64,000 nt of DNA from NCBI GenBank assembly GCA_003184365.1, contig NKYR01000039.1, positions 186,001-250,000 of the forward strand, given 5' to 3'. This stretch comes from Evernia prunastri (lineage: Eukaryota > Ascomycota > Lecanoromycetes > Lecanorales > Parmeliaceae). Below the pieces are notes generated by a model. The model ran no database searches. It was not told where the DNA came from and saw only the letters and a list, made by a program, of their open reading frames with translations. A program made the translations under genes and the position numbers. Below, one piece after another: positions 19,768 to 31,769 of the stretch (positions are counted from its first letter, which is position 1; each line of letters begins with the position of its first letter).

Positions 19768-21392
19768 ATGGGGCTTTGTGGCAATTGCACTACGTGGCAA
19801 GATGGTACAGACCAAATATACCAAGCGGATCCTGATATCGCCGGCATTGGAGTGAGTTCTCGGTTATGCGACATCAATATTCTGTTTCCTTCGGGATTCA
19901 ACGCTCACGTACGGGATGTCCGTCGTAGATCATCAGTACCTACATCGCGAGCGCCTTCATCACTACATGTCTATCAGCGGCGCACCTCATCTTTACAATC
20001 TCCGATTCCCCAGCCACAAACTCATTCGACCGCTTAGGCTACATTGCGGCCAAATCAATGGGATTTCCCAGAATTTCTGATACCAGACGTAAATTCTGGA
20101 CCCCGGTAGTCAGAAAGGTGGTCCTCAGTCTCAGCGACCAGCAGCTCCTTACAGGCCTAGCAGTGCTAATCGCAGGCTTCTGGACACACTGTACCATTTC
20201 CGTATACCATTCCGCTTTGGTCAGCGACCTAGCTTGGTTCTCCGCATCGGTGCATTGCACAACTCTGACCGCAATCCGGAGTTACTTGGAAAGACCAGTG
20301 CTTAGAGACTGGCGTGTGGCACTAATGCTTGCCATGGCCTTACTGCTTGTAGCTTCTACAGTGATGCAAGGGCATTATGAATGGTTTGATAGTTGGCCAT
20401 ACGACGCTCAATGCTTGTTCGACAATCTCAACGGGAACATCGGTGGCGAACCCAGATATTGGATGTGTGTGACCCTTGCTCTGATCTGCCTCAACTATTC
20501 GCTGAGCATCATCCCACTGTTCGAAAAGCCAACCGAATTCTTAGAACTGTGGTTTCAGACGAAGCCGAAGGCGACCCAGGACCACGCCGTTGGAAGCTTG
20601 AAAAAGAAGAAGTCGCACATCTCTTCCCCTACTTCTGTCAAAGGGAGGATGAAGCGGTGCGGCTGCACGTTATCGATCATAGTCCTTAGCACGATCTCTT
20701 GGATCTACTTGGCCTTGATATCACTTTTTGGCTCACAAATAACCAGTCTTGCGGTGGATATCTTCTGGTTCGGATATGGTTTGTGGGGTCTTATAGAAGA
20801 TCGCGATATCCCTTCATCAGACATGAGTGGCAATGAGAACGCTATGAGCTTCGGCCAGATCATGCCAATCCTCCTCCTGAGTTCTACATTACTGGTCTTC
20901 ATGGAGGCGTAAGACGGTCTGTAGTCCTGATCCAGCAATTCTCGTAAGATGCTAGAGCCCAAGCTGACGAGGTTATCAGACCAGAAGAAGGAGACGGAAG
21001 AGGAGATGTATCCTCACTCACACTCCTCCGAGCTCAGCCTACTTCCACCCCGAAGTTCAACAAATGCAGCCTCAACAACATCTCCATCGCATTCCTCCCA
21101 GCACAGCCTAGTTCGAACCCGAAGTCCAACCAGTGCAGCTTCAAAGGCATACCCGTCCCACGAAATGACAGGTGCCATTCAAGACGCAGAAGATGACGTC
21201 GAGCCTGACGTATTTCCACCGCGGCGCGTGGACACGGAAATGGGAGGAAGGTCAGAAGCGTCGGGGGTCGAAGGCGGACCTTGGACCCGCGAGCTGCAGC
21301 GCCGGCAGACTTCTTCCTTGCCAGCGGACAATGCTCAGCCTGCCAGTGGACCGAGTGGGCAGACTCAGCAGGCGAGCTTCAATGCGTCGTAG
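19768..21392 (+). CDS. Multi-pass membrane protein of a fungal family of unknown function
   Basis: Three exons give 494 residues: 19768-19851, 19929-20908 and 20972-21392. The N-terminus is a short Cys-containing extracellular segment (MGLCGNCTTW) followed by YQADPDIAGIG, a motif I associate with a large fungal family of integral membrane proteins. The splice at GIG/IIST starts the first membrane helix (YIASAFITTCLSAAHLIF). Further hydrophobic helices include LLTGLAVLIAGFWTHC, LMLAMALLLVASTVM, WMCVTLALICLNYSL, LSIIVLSTISWIYLALISLF and IMPILLLSSTLLVFM, about six or seven in total. The cytosolic tail is Ser-rich and contains a 69-base in-frame tandem duplication. The last intron uses a less usual GAG acceptor (GACGAG), and its branch site is not clear. 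The gene is convergent with the next membrane-protein gene. Function is unknown. Confidence 0.7.
21013..21150 (+). repeat. Two in-frame copies of a 69-base unit inside the membrane-protein tail
   Basis: Copies at 21013-21081 and 21082-21150 differ by point changes but keep length (23 codons) and frame. The encoded repeats both carry SS-x-x-SL-x-x-x-RS-x-T-x-AAS spacing. It is a recent intragenic duplication in a disordered region. Confidence 0.75.
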
Positions 21393-21684
21393 TCATTCGA
21401 GACGAGACGACTTGAGAGATGTGCGCGCGTAAGACTGGGGAAACAGATGCGAAAGGAACGGGTGCGAGCAGGGCTGCATTTCTTATTAAAGAACCCGTAG
21501 TAATCGCAATGCCCAACCAAGCCCAACGCTGACAAATTTCCTTTTTTATGACCATTCCTCCTTCGCCAAGGCCACACAATACCATGAGAGCGATGCACAA
21601 CCTCCTTCTTCCGCCGAGTACCTTATATTTATAAACAGCGCCCAATCCATCCACACCAACACACCACGCCTCCCTACCCATCCG

Positions 21685-21815
21685 TCAATCCAGCACCTCC
21701 CATCCATCACCTCTCATCCAGCACCTCTCATCCATCATCACCTGCCATCCATCACTTCCCACCCATCATCTCCCACCCATCACCTCCCATCCAGCACCTC
21801 CCATCCACCATCCCC
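21685..21815. repeat. CATCC/CACCTC minisatellite
   Basis: Imperfect copies of an approximately 14-20 base CCATCCATCACCTC unit follow one another. The block sits between the two convergent membrane-protein genes and shows no coding signal. Confidence 0.7.
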
Positions 21816-22314
21816 CAAAAACCACCCATAGACCCCCTCCTTTACAGAACCCCAGGCCAAGGATGGAGAACCAAAATCCCAGCTGCACCTCATCTCGTCT
21901 CATATCCTACAAAGAAACCTCCCGTGACTCCTCCTCCGAGGCAGACCGCGAATCAAGCCCAGGTTGCCTCTTCGACTCCACGAAGCAGGCAGCTGTAGCT
22001 TCCTCGGTGCATGTTGTAGTCGGCGCAGGAGTACGTCGAGCCACTTCGATGGGGGTTCTGGAGCCAGTTGTACGATCTGACGAGACTGGAGACGATGGGA
22101 ATCACTTCTTCTTTTGTATTCATGATTGGAAAAAAACATTAGATGATTGTCATACATGTCATAGATGAGCCTATACATGTACAACGCGCACGCTATGTAT
22201 GCCGGTCGTAGATTCGTAGAACATCGTATGCGTATCCAACCCACCCAGTCGGCCTGTTGCTCCTCGCTCGACGTAAACATGACACCACCCGATATATTCC
22301 GTTTCCTTGGTCGA

Positions 22315-23561
22315 CTAAACATTTCTTCCGGCCTCGCCTGGATTGAGAAAGTCGGTCAACGCCTCCTCCGCATCCCAATAGGGCAATTTCCCTCCCTTTT
22401 CATCGTCAGAGCCTTCCCCAGCCAACCCCTCCGCCTCCAGCCTCTCCTGGTCTTTCGCCACGACATTCCCAGCCATGTTGACCCACGCCTTCCACGCCTC
22501 GCTGACGGGCGCTATCTGCCCGATCTTCACCCACTCCACGCTCTGGGTGATGGCGATAGCCTTCCATAACGCCTGGGTGAAATTGTCATGGGCTTCCCCG
22601 CCCTCGTAGTGTTCCCTTGTCACTTGATAGCATGATAGGTCCCAGTGCCACCGTGGGGGCAGGGCGGCCACGACCCAGTATGCGGCGTTGAGGATCATGT
22701 AGGCGGCTGCGAAGGCGATTTGGAGGGGTAGGGTGGAGTTACCGAGGCAGATGACGCCGAACATGAGGGTTATCGTGCCGATGAGGGAGATGATCCGGTA
22801 GGTTGTGTCGTCGAATGTGTATTGACATTCTTCCGGATGCCAGTATAGCTCCCTTGCAATATTCTCATCACACTTGACAACCAAGAAGGCGCCATGGGGG
22901 TATTTGATTATGATGTTGTCTCGGGGGACTCTTCTGATTTGTTTCCTTTTCATGAGGTTGAGATTCCAACGGCTGCCGAAGCCGATGAGGGTGGAGAGGA
23001 GGGACAGCAGTATGGTAGCAAGTAGTGCAAAGCCATCATTACGACCTATGGAAAGACCGAGGAGGGCGACGGACATTGCCGTACCAAGCAACGAAAGCCA
23101 TGCTAGGGGTCCCCAGGTCTTAGCTGAGACTCTGGATTCAGGTTTGGGTTTGCTGATGCGTTCGCAGCGGACGGCGTAAGCTGGGAGAGGGTCTATGCTG
23201 TGTACAAGATGTGCTATGTGGTTGATGAAGTCCCGAATGCCGCCGCTGCGAGCACCAATCACTTTGCCAGTGTCCGGTTTCAGACTTTCGGGTCTCGAGG
23301 TGCGTATGAGGGCTTGAGGAGCGGGGAGGAGACGAGGGAGGAGAGAGAAGGTGGAGAGGGTGGCGACTTGGGCATTTGCTTTGACGGAGGCTTCGCCGAG
23401 GATGGCGAGACTAGATGGAGTAACATTAGCGATCTTGAGCCTGGACAACGTCGTGGACAGGGGGAACAGGCTTACAAGCCGACGATGTCCAGCTGAAGGT
23501 TGTAGAAGCCGCCTGACGCGTTGGCGGAGTTGCCCCCGCCGTCGTCAAGCCAATGCAGCAT
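22315..23561 (-). CDS. Multi-pass membrane protein, fungal family of unknown function
   Basis: Two exons on the minus strand, 23561-23476 and 23440-22315, give 403 residues; the intron is only 35 bp as modelled, near the practical minimum, so the junction deserves care. The N-terminus MLHWLDDGGGNSANASG is short and polar, with a possible N-glycosylation site (NAS), then YNLQLDIVGLLKIANV. Membrane helices appear at about WGPLAWLSLLGTAMSVALLG, FALLATILLSLLSTLIGF, IISLIGTITLMFGVICLG and LQIAFAAAYMILNAAYWVVA. Between them lies a cytosolic segment with VKCDENIARELYWHPEECQY, and the C-terminal 90 residues are soluble (QALWKAIAITQSVEWVKIGQ). I recall fungal proteins of this layout, but no function is known to me. 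Confidence 0.65.
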
Positions 23562-25049
23562 TGTGGGATGAGAAAGCTGAGGTATCAAGATGCAGTAGCG
23601 TGTCGGAGACGATGTTCAGTTGTGAAGGAGAGAAAGTGTAGAGGTTAGCAGCACACCATTGAGACTCTTCTTGGCCATGTCTGGGCGCTCAGCCCCATTT
23701 TTGACGAAGCAAGCGCCAGTTCGATGCTGCCATGCTCTCTTGGCGTTGAAGAAGCGCTTCTTCCAAGTATTGGTCTTATGCTGTGCAGGAATCTTAGGAC
23801 TCGGTATACACACTCAAAAGGTTATGATCGCTTTCTGTTGTAGTGATTGATAAGTCATCGCGGACGATGCAGACAGAGCTCGGGGCTCGCGGGGCAGGCC
23901 TCCGACAGCCGAGATACTCGTACTCGTAAAGTAGTCTAAGGTTTCCTAGTTCCTACCTCACTATACAACATAGTAAGGTAGTACCTACTCCGTACATAAT
24001 GATACATAGTACTAAGTGGTAGACGTCGCTTCCTTTCCCCTGCGTCTCGATCCATCTCACTTTTTCTCACATACCTTGTTATCACTATTGTCTGACTGTA
24101 CCAGCGTGCCGTACTTACTACTGAGGCTCTCAGGTAAAACTTGGAAGGTCTAGCCAAAGGGCCCGAGAATTACTCTAGGGGCGGCCGATTCTGTTCTGTT
24201 CTGTTCTGGCCTGCTGCCAACGCCCCTACGAGTACGCCGGGAACTCGTTTAGCGCACGCAGAAGAAAGGTAAGGTAAGTAGGCACAAGGAAGCAGAGTCT
24301 TATTTTTATTCTGCACCTCCAACTCACGCTTCAAGTCCGCCTGCTCTTTTTCTCGGCCCACCGTTCAGTCTCCTCATCAAAATTATTATCACTACTAGAC
24401 TACCATATATTTTTATCGGGAAAGAACGGGTCTAGAATGAAGAGAAATGCTTTCCCGACCATCAAGATCTTTGACAGCCACAGTGATATTACCAATTTTT
24501 TGACATCGAAATACACCCAGAGTTCTTGGGCGAAACTGTTTTTTTGTTACCTTCTTCCACTCTACGTTTCTCAGCAATTCCGAGCCACGACATGGTTAGA
24601 TGGAGCGACGGTTGCTGCTTGGGTGAGGATGGGCTGATTGCTGACACACCTTGAGCAGAAATCCAAACAGAAGGTGACACCAGATTATCTGCATTACATG
24701 CAAACTGTTCCCTATCAGGAGTCAATAACGCCAAAGGCGTCCTTGTGCAGTGATAATAAGCGCCCCCAACATTAAGTGGAGGGCTGAGACGGCCTGCGAG
24801 TGGGCGCCAATTCTTCCTTGTCTTTTCTGCAAGCTCAATTCCTGTCGAGATGTAACCCCATATTTTGTGTGGAGGTGTGGTGCCTCCAGCAACACACTTC
24901 CTCGAAATGTCATCCTCACGTTTCCGCTCTACTTTCAGCATTATATCCGCATCCGTCCCTGTTATTTAATTCAAAGTCACTGAAATGAATGCGCGACCGA
25001 AAAAGGGTAATCTTTTCACAACTACCCATTGATCATAAATCATTTCGCC
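23562..25049. other. Intergenic region upstream of the HET-domain gene
   Basis: About 1.5 kb containing the promoter of the minus-strand membrane protein and that of the HET gene. A short TCTGT repeat (GATTCTGTTCTGTTCTGTTC) lies near 24188. No gene is supported. Confidence 0.5.
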
Positions 25050-27041
25050 ATGAGCGACGAGTATAATTTCAAAAGTTGTCCCTTAACAAAGCCTAAGCAC
25101 ATCCGACTACTTACTGTACGCCAAGGCTTCCCAGTTGATCCAATCGAATGCACTCTCACAACACGGCCCTTGATGAGCCCAGAATCCTCATCTCCCATTG
25201 ATCCAGTTCTCCCTTATGAGGCCCTGTCATATCATTGGGGCACTGGTGATGCTAGTTTCAAGATTAAAATCTACACAGAGGGCTTTCCGGGAGTTTTCAG
25301 GGTCAGGCCGAGCTTGCATGCAGCGTTGAAGCAGCTGCGGCTTCCTGACAGGCCAAGACGGCTATGGATCGATGCTATCTGCATCAATCAGGACGATAAT
25401 GACGAGAAGAACGCCCAGGTCAGCCTCATGGCAGACGTTTATAGCAGAGCTGAAAGCGTATGTGTTTGGCTTGGAGATGCGAGCCCGGACAGCAACCTGG
25501 CTCTAAACTTCATCAGCCGAATCGTCAACCTTGACGACTTCGACCGCCTGGTAGCAGACCGGAGGACTCCGCAAGAATGGGCCGCTTTGTCGTCTCTCAT
25601 GAGAAGGACTTGGTTCAGTCGCCGGTGGGTCGTCCAAGAGATTGCACTAGCACCCCGGGCAACGTTGTATTGCGGCGATGCTTTTGTTGACTGGTCCGAC
25701 TTCGCTGACGCCGTTTCTCTCTTCGAGGCCGTGGAATCGGAAAGTCACATAATATCCAAAAGCATCATGAGGTCAGATTTGTTTGATCACATCCCCGATT
25801 TCCTCGGCGAAATAAAGTTTCTTGGGGCGACTCGCCTTGTGGATGCCACCAGTAATCTCTTCCGCAAGTCGAAAAATGGTCAGGTCCTGGAACGGCTTCT
25901 TTCTTTAGAAGCCCTGATCTCGAACCTATCCGCATTCCAGGCTTCAAGGCCCCACGATATCATCTACGCTGTGCTCAATTTGGCGAAGGGTATGCGCACA
26001 TCTGCGGCGACCAGCAACAAAGAGACTCTTGTCGAAACCCAATCCCAGGTCACGACGGAGCCGACTGTCCAGACATTGCATGAGCAGAAACTCAAAAAGC
26101 TCGCAACCCGCAAATTCAAGCAAGCAGTGGAAGAAAACAGGTTCATAATTGACTATAAAAAGCCGTTCTTCGACGTATGCAAGGAATTCCTCCGGTTCAC
26201 CATCAAGAGCGACGGGTTTTTGGATATCGTATGTAGGCCATGGGTTCCTGAAGACGGCATCGCGGAGGCCGAGCGCCCGTCGTGGCTCCTCACAACCTCC
26301 AAGACGGCCTGGGGAATGCGTCCTGACGGAAATTATAGCAGAGCAAATGCAGACACGTTGGTCGGGCCACCCGGCCTGGGCAAGAGGAACTACAACGCTT
26401 CAGGATCTTTCAAAGTCACCGATAATTGGAAATTTGGGGAAGGTTCGAAGCTCCGCAGCATGTATGTGGAGGGGTTCGTCATCGACTACATACAGAAAAA
26501 AAAGCCTTACGCGGCCGATGGAATAATTCTCAATGAATGGCTCTCTGCTGGAGGCTGGACTGACATGTCCGCGCTGCCGCCGGATGAGTTCTGGCGTACT
26601 TTGGTTGCAGATAGAGGCCCGAACGGAGTGAATCCACCAACGTTCTATCCAAGAGCATGCAAAGCCGCTCTGAATCAGAGTGTGAAAGGTGGACACATAA
26701 GCACCAGCACACTGGTACACAATGGCAAGAGCACCATCGTCGCGAAATTCCTTCGCAGAGTTCAGGAAGTAATTTGGATGAGAAGACTCATTATCACGGA
26801 ACATGACTTTCTGGGCTTGGCTCCGGAGATGTCGAAGAAGCGAGACCTCATATGCATCCTCTATGGCTGCAGTGTGCCTGTCGCCCTGCGACGGATGGTG
26901 GACCCGGTGACTGATGAGGAATACTTTACATTCATTGGGGAGTGCTATGTCCATGGGATTATGGATGGCGAGTCTTTCGACTTGGCCAGGTCTCGAAGCG
27001 ATAACGGACTAATCACGAAGAAGGTCTTTGAGCTTCGATGA
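25050..27041 (+). CDS. HET-domain (heterokaryon incompatibility) protein
   Basis: A 663-residue intronless protein with an N-terminal HET domain, a TIR-like fold that triggers incompatibility and cell death in filamentous ascomycetes when non-self is sensed. The three conserved blocks are in order: LPYEALSYHWG at about residue 54, RRLWIDAICINQDDNDEKNA at about 103 with MADVYSRAESVCVWLGDA after it, and RRTWFSRRWVVQEIALAPRA at about 190. The remaining 450 residues have no recognised effector repeat; the SRPHDIIYAVLNLA motif and the C-terminal GCSVPVALR and YFTFIGECYVHGIMDGE segments are the usual tail of stand-alone HET proteins. I start at the ATG at 25050 (GCCATGAGC), because the frame upstream opens only with TTG. 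It marks the left edge of the accessory block. There is no NACHT or WD40 domain, so it is not a HET-D/E/R-type NLR. Confidence 0.92.
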   Translation: MSDEYNFKSCPLTKPKHIRLLTVRQGFPVDPIECTLTTRPLMSPESSSPIDPVLPYEALSYHWGTGDASFKIKIYTEGFPGVFRVRPSLHAALKQLRLPDRPRRLWIDAICINQDDNDEKNAQVSLMADVYSRAESVCVWLGDASPDSNLALNFISRIVNLDDFDRLVADRRTPQEWAALSSLMRRTWFSRRWVVQEIALAPRATLYCGDAFVDWSDFADAVSLFEAVESESHIISKSIMRSDLFDHIPDFLGEIKFLGATRLVDATSNLFRKSKNGQVLERLLSLEALISNLSAFQASRPHDIIYAVLNLAKGMRTSAATSNKETLVETQSQVTTEPTVQTLHEQKLKKLATRKFKQAVEENRFIIDYKKPFFDVCKEFLRFTIKSDGFLDIVCRPWVPEDGIAEAERPSWLLTTSKTAWGMRPDGNYSRANADTLVGPPGLGKRNYNASGSFKVTDNWKFGEGSKLRSMYVEGFVIDYIQKKKPYAADGIILNEWLSAGGWTDMSALPPDEFWRTLVADRGPNGVNPPTFYPRACKAALNQSVKGGHISTSTLVHNGKSTIVAKFLRRVQEVIWMRRLIITEHDFLGLAPEMSKKRDLICILYGCSVPVALRRMVDPVTDEEYFTFIGECYVHGIMDGESFDLARSRSDNGLITKKVFELR

Positions 27042-28569
27042 ACCACACCTGCTTTCGGGACAGCATTGGAAAGGGTTGGGAATTGCTTGGTGTAGCAGAG
27101 GTAAAAGAAGAGATGGCATGCACTTTGCTGGCGAGTGTTCCTCCCCCCCTTGTTTTGCCTGTAATGGACGGGATATGGGGTTAATCAGCTCCGATTATGG
27201 ATGACTTGTTCGGGAGTCTACGACTCTATGACTGCATCGAAAGGATGCTTTACGCGGTTGGAGCTAGCGGGTAATGAGGAAGTATTGCGGTGCTACCTAT
27301 AGTTTTCATTTATAATTGGAAGATTGGTTATTTCGTCCACCATTCTATTTTTACTGTTCTATAGCCTTCAATACACCGTGCAAGAATCCATCGGATCGAG
27401 ACTCATAACTCATAGTCAGTGGAAGACCACATACGAGGTACTAACTATTATTTGAATATCGATTATGAAACATGGTACGGTTTTCCTTTTTCTGAATCAC
27501 AGACAGCGTACAACCTCAGCCCTTCATATTCGTTTATGCATAGCTTGACCTTCTACTTCCAATCCTCATAATCGTTCCTCAAGCACCCTCGAAGCCCATG
27601 GTGGCCCTCTCGGCCTGATTTCTGCTGACTGCTTCTCGCACAGGTTTTAAATCTCTATTGTTTTGCCGTTGCGGCTATCTCATCAAAACAAAGATCGACC
27701 ACTTTCCAACCTAAAATTGCGGTCTTCTCTGCTTAAAGCTATCCAGAATCCATGGACCAAGACCGGGGGGAAACGCCTTGAAGCTACAGAAAAGCAGCAT
27801 GTATAAGTCAAAGGCGCAGAGAAGATCTCAACACCCGAATCTGCTTACTGAGGAATGAGAGTGCTTCATTGAATATAGCCACTTCAGACAGACTACAATT
27901 AGTAAGTAAATAATTTCACGAAGGCAGGAGGAAGCAGCCACACTTGCAGTGACTCGGGACCCAACTTGTGGCAGAAGATCCAAACAGTGACACGGAGTTG
28001 TGCGGTGGCAAAAGTAGATAAGTGATCCTTTGAAGAGATCACTGCTCAGCTCTAAAGGGTGAAGAATATGTGCTTGGGAAGCTGTATGAGTTGATGAACA
28101 CTACCATGTGTGAATGGTACGAAGGAAATTTGTGGACTGGCAGTGATGCGGAAGCACTAGTTCGAATAATGAACACTCGAACTTATGATTCACATGGATC
28201 GCCTACGCAAGCAGTGACACAGCTGCCACACAAGTTCTCTTCCTCGACCAATGAATGCAAACCACCGTGAAGGGAACAGTGGTGAATGTCCGCAAATGTG
28301 CTTTTAGCACACCAACCAACAGTGAACAGCACGCCTGATTCACATTTTGTACGCCACTAGTGCATCCTCAGGTATTTAAACAGGCCAAATTTTCCTACCG
28401 ATGTATTTTCTTCTTCCTCTTCATACCCTGTGACCAGCCAACTACTTCTATGCTAGCTACTTCGTTGCTTGATCTTATTGCATGACTGTCAGTAGTCAGC
28501 TGTCTTCTCTTGACTTATATATCATCATTTATACCATATATATCCCCATCACGCAGACTCTCAACAATC
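27042..28569. other. Gene-poor region downstream of the HET gene
   Basis: About 1.5 kb without a supported gene. Just before the H3-like relic there is a plausible core promoter with TATTTAAAC at about 28372 and pyrimidine-rich leader sequence. Confidence 0.45.
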
Positions 28570-29053
28570 ATGGTCCGCACCAAGCGAAATCCTCGTGGGT
28601 CTTCCTCTACTCCTCTAAGACTACGTAGACTAACATCGCACCTCTAGACGGGTCGATCGAAGGTGAAGCTCCTCGGCAATAGTCCAAACCTTCTCCAAAA
28701 ATTCCATTCAGCAAAGATATGGAAAAGGAACTTCCCCTTCGCCGTCTCGTTTGTGAGATCCTTGAAGCTCTCGGACACGATCTTCGCATTCAATCTTCCG
28801 TGCTTGATTATCTTCAGGAATCCGCCGAGGCTTATTGGATCTCTTTGTTTGAGGATACTCACCCATGTATACATCATTTACCTTTGTGAAGCACCGAGAT
28901 TCGCTGTGTCCTTCACCTCCTGACTACCAGCGATATCTGAGGGACACGACCAGGGGTCCACTGCCGCTGAAAACAACAACAAAGGCGGAAAGCCTGGCAA
29001 ATGAGGAGATGTTGGCCAAACTCCAAGCTCAAAAGGCTAACAAATCTTGTTAA
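28570..29053 (+). pseudogene. Histone H3-like relic, truncated and interrupted
   Basis: The start is unmistakably H3-like: exon 28570-28594 reads MVRTKRNP, an intron with GTGGGT donor, ACTAAC branch site and CTCTAG acceptor follows, and exon 2 from 28648 continues GSIEGEAPR, colinear with the H3 tail ARTKQTARKSTGGKAPR. A TAG stop at 28680-28682 replaces the next Gln codon. The same frame then stays open to 28889 and encodes a histone fold: ELPLRRLVCEIL, LGHDLRIQSSVLDYLQES and AEAYWISLFEDTHPC, matching the H3 alpha-1/alpha-2 region. The alpha-N helix region is missing. A -1 frame change then gives SLCPSPPDYQRYLRDTT, which matches the final H3 helix (MPKDIQLARRIRG), plus an extra basic tail ending at 29053. 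The stop, the deletion and the frame change argue for a decayed H3 variant rather than a working gene. Confidence 0.7.
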
Positions 29054-29510
29054 CTTTTTCTTCGCCGTGTTTCGTACTCTTTCTTCACTCAAACACACAC
29101 AATTTCAGTCATCTTGTTTAGACTGCCCATAATCGCGGTCCACTCTTATAGTGGTGCCTATCGAGCACGCAGAAAAGCAGCTTGAATGACCCTGATTAAG
29201 GATATTCACGTGAGAAGAGGGACGCAGCAGGAGCCGCGGAGCTCGGATCAGCGCAACGCGCTTCATCACCAGTATCTCCATCGTTGGGATAAGGCGGGCA
29301 ATCGTCTTATGGAAGCCGATGGTAATACCTTCATTCATATTGTCCATTGCTTCGATACTGAGATCGTATTAGAGCCGCTCAGCCCGATCATATCACAATA
29401 TCCGCCCGCTCGCTCGGGAGCGGTCCCTTTACAACCTCCGTCCTCATCGTGGCTTTCTTTATCAGCTTCCTCCGCGAAGAATCGATCTTCAAGTCCAATT
29501 GATAAGCTGA

Positions 29511-29801
29511 TCGCTTGATATTGGGTGTACGCGCGATGAACGAAACGAAGACAATGAGAAGATAGAAAAATGTCCGCTGTGTACGGGAAAGATAAAGGAG
29601 AGCGACACTCTTCACTGCAGTCGATGCGACGGAGTCGCATATTTCAAGTGCATCAAACCGCATCTACGAGATGGGTCCTACACCAAGTGTCCGTTTTGCA
29701 ATCTTGCTTTCGTTAAGGTCAAGGAGTCATGGGCGAAAGCGGAGTTGGAGCAATTTGCTCACCAACAGCCAGAGCTGAGGGAGAAAATGAGATCCAGATG
29801 A
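29511..29801 (+). pseudogene. Cys-rich zinc-finger-like fragment
   Basis: An open stretch with no ATG upstream in frame encodes a clear metal-binding pattern: EKCPLCTGK, LHCSRCDGVAYFKC and YTKCPFCNLAFVKVK, that is four Cys-x2-Cys-type knuckles in about 50 residues, resembling a RING or zinc-ribbon module. A charged helical tail (ELEQFAHQQPELREK) follows, ending at a stop. With no start codon and no certain splice acceptor it is either a last exon of an unrecognised gene or a relic. It lies 460 bp beyond the H3-like relic on the same strand; whether the two were once one gene is unknown. Confidence 0.45.
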
Positions 29802-31769
29802 AGTGAACCCGCGGATAACGGTGATCGCAACGCTTCAGCAGACATGATATCCTCCATTGACTGAACGAACAGAAGACGCCGGATGCCTCCTGCTTACAAG
29901 GCTCACTGTCGACGCAGCGGCCAGAGTATTAAGAGCAGTTTTCCAAGAAGGTGCAGATAGAGGTGGAAATCACATGTCCTCCTGAGTACGGTGTCATCCT
30001 CTCGCTAGCACCCGTTTGAGCAGTGACGATGAAAGACGGCTACGCCATTGTACATAAGGGGCTCTTATGCTCGACTCCCAGGCACATTGATACTTCATTT
30101 TCGACCAACGTTGACCAAAGGACTAACACACCACACAAATGTCGTACAGTCTCACAAGATGCAGTGCACTGACTTGTTGTATTCGCCGACGCTACGAATG
30201 GTTTCGGACAATCCCGACTTTGTCAAGCACGTTTCAGACTTCCTTTGACGCGAAAATTTCCACTGCGCTCCGATCAAAAGTCGTGTAGGTCATATTGGAA
30301 AAAGGGCGGCCTTTCGAAGCGTGCTATCGGTGATCCCCTTGAAAGCGAACACTCAAACACTTTGTTCAGATCGACCTTGTTCCAGAGGGGACATTCCATC
30401 CTTATAAATATATCAGCGTAGCGAGGTAGGCGATCCAGTACATCGTCTTAGTATGCGAGATAGATACAGAAGCATGCTAACGATGTTGCTAGTGTCTTCC
30501 CCTGTCACTCCTCGTCGTCGCTCCTTGCGCAGCTCCTCTGGTGAGCCGAGATATAGCAGTACAAGTGCTTGGCTGACATGAGACGTAGCTGCTTCTGTTC
30601 ACCTCCTGCCTTGGTCCTGCCTGCCGCCACGGCTCGTGCTCCGGCTCAGGTGACGGTTCAGACCGCTATTGCGGTCATGATCCCGAAAATGCACAGGAAG
30701 AAATCTGGTGCAGAACTTCAGGGCAAGGCAACATTAAGAAGCTCAACTCTTTAGTTCGATTCTCAGAAGATAAGGATGGAGATTTGACAGCTCAGCAACC
30801 ACGGCGATTTCTTGGTATAGATCACAGCCGTAAGAGGTTCAAGACATCATACACGACCTGAGCTCTACGAACCCGAGCCTAGGCTGGGGCCCTGAAGTCT
30901 CTCTTCTGAGGACTATTACTCCTAGAATTGTCCTTACCCAAATCGACAAAGGAGGAGACCAGTGGAGGATGCAGAATACCAGTCGATGAAAGCCGACTTA
31001 CGGAACACACGGGAAGAGATCGAAAAAACACAGGCATAGGAAGATGCGTGCGCAGTGCAGGCGTCGGAGTCAAAGTCAAGGATGGTGTGCTTGATAGAAG
31101 CAAAAGCAACTTGCCCTCTGTCGCTACAACACCAACTCTACGAGTGCTGTTCGTTCCATTGGAAGCTCCTTTCACCTTTGTTTCCTGGGCTCTGCTTAGC
31201 AAGACAGACCACGGCTACGATATGGGTCACATCTGTTCATGGGCTCGCCACACGCTCGGAAATATGACACAAACAGCCTAACGCCAAGGGAGCTATGTGG
31301 CAAAAAAATTCTGAAAGCAATGCAACCAGACGGCAGGCCTACCATTGGCGGACCCAACTTCATTGACCAACTGCCGCCGGAGACTGCAGACCTGGTCTGC
31401 TCGGCGGGCTCGAACAGACAATACACTACATGATAATCCCTAAAGGTCGTCTTATTATTGACCATCTACACTATTACTACGATGGCGCTAGACGTCACCC
31501 ATACCGATATTCCACAATGGGATCCTTGATCCTCTTAGCGGCCATCTCTGCTAGACTTTACAAACCCTCCCTTCTCACAGACGGCACGAAAGCTACACAT
31601 GTCCCATCCATGATCGATCTTGGTAACGGCATTTTTGTCACAAATCTCAGTCAACTACCCGTCGGCCAGACGAGCTATGCAGACAACGTCGAAGTCGACC
31701 CGGATGAGCTTCTGGAAACAGTAAGGATCACAATTAAGGTGGAGAGGCTTCTCAACATTACAGGGATGA

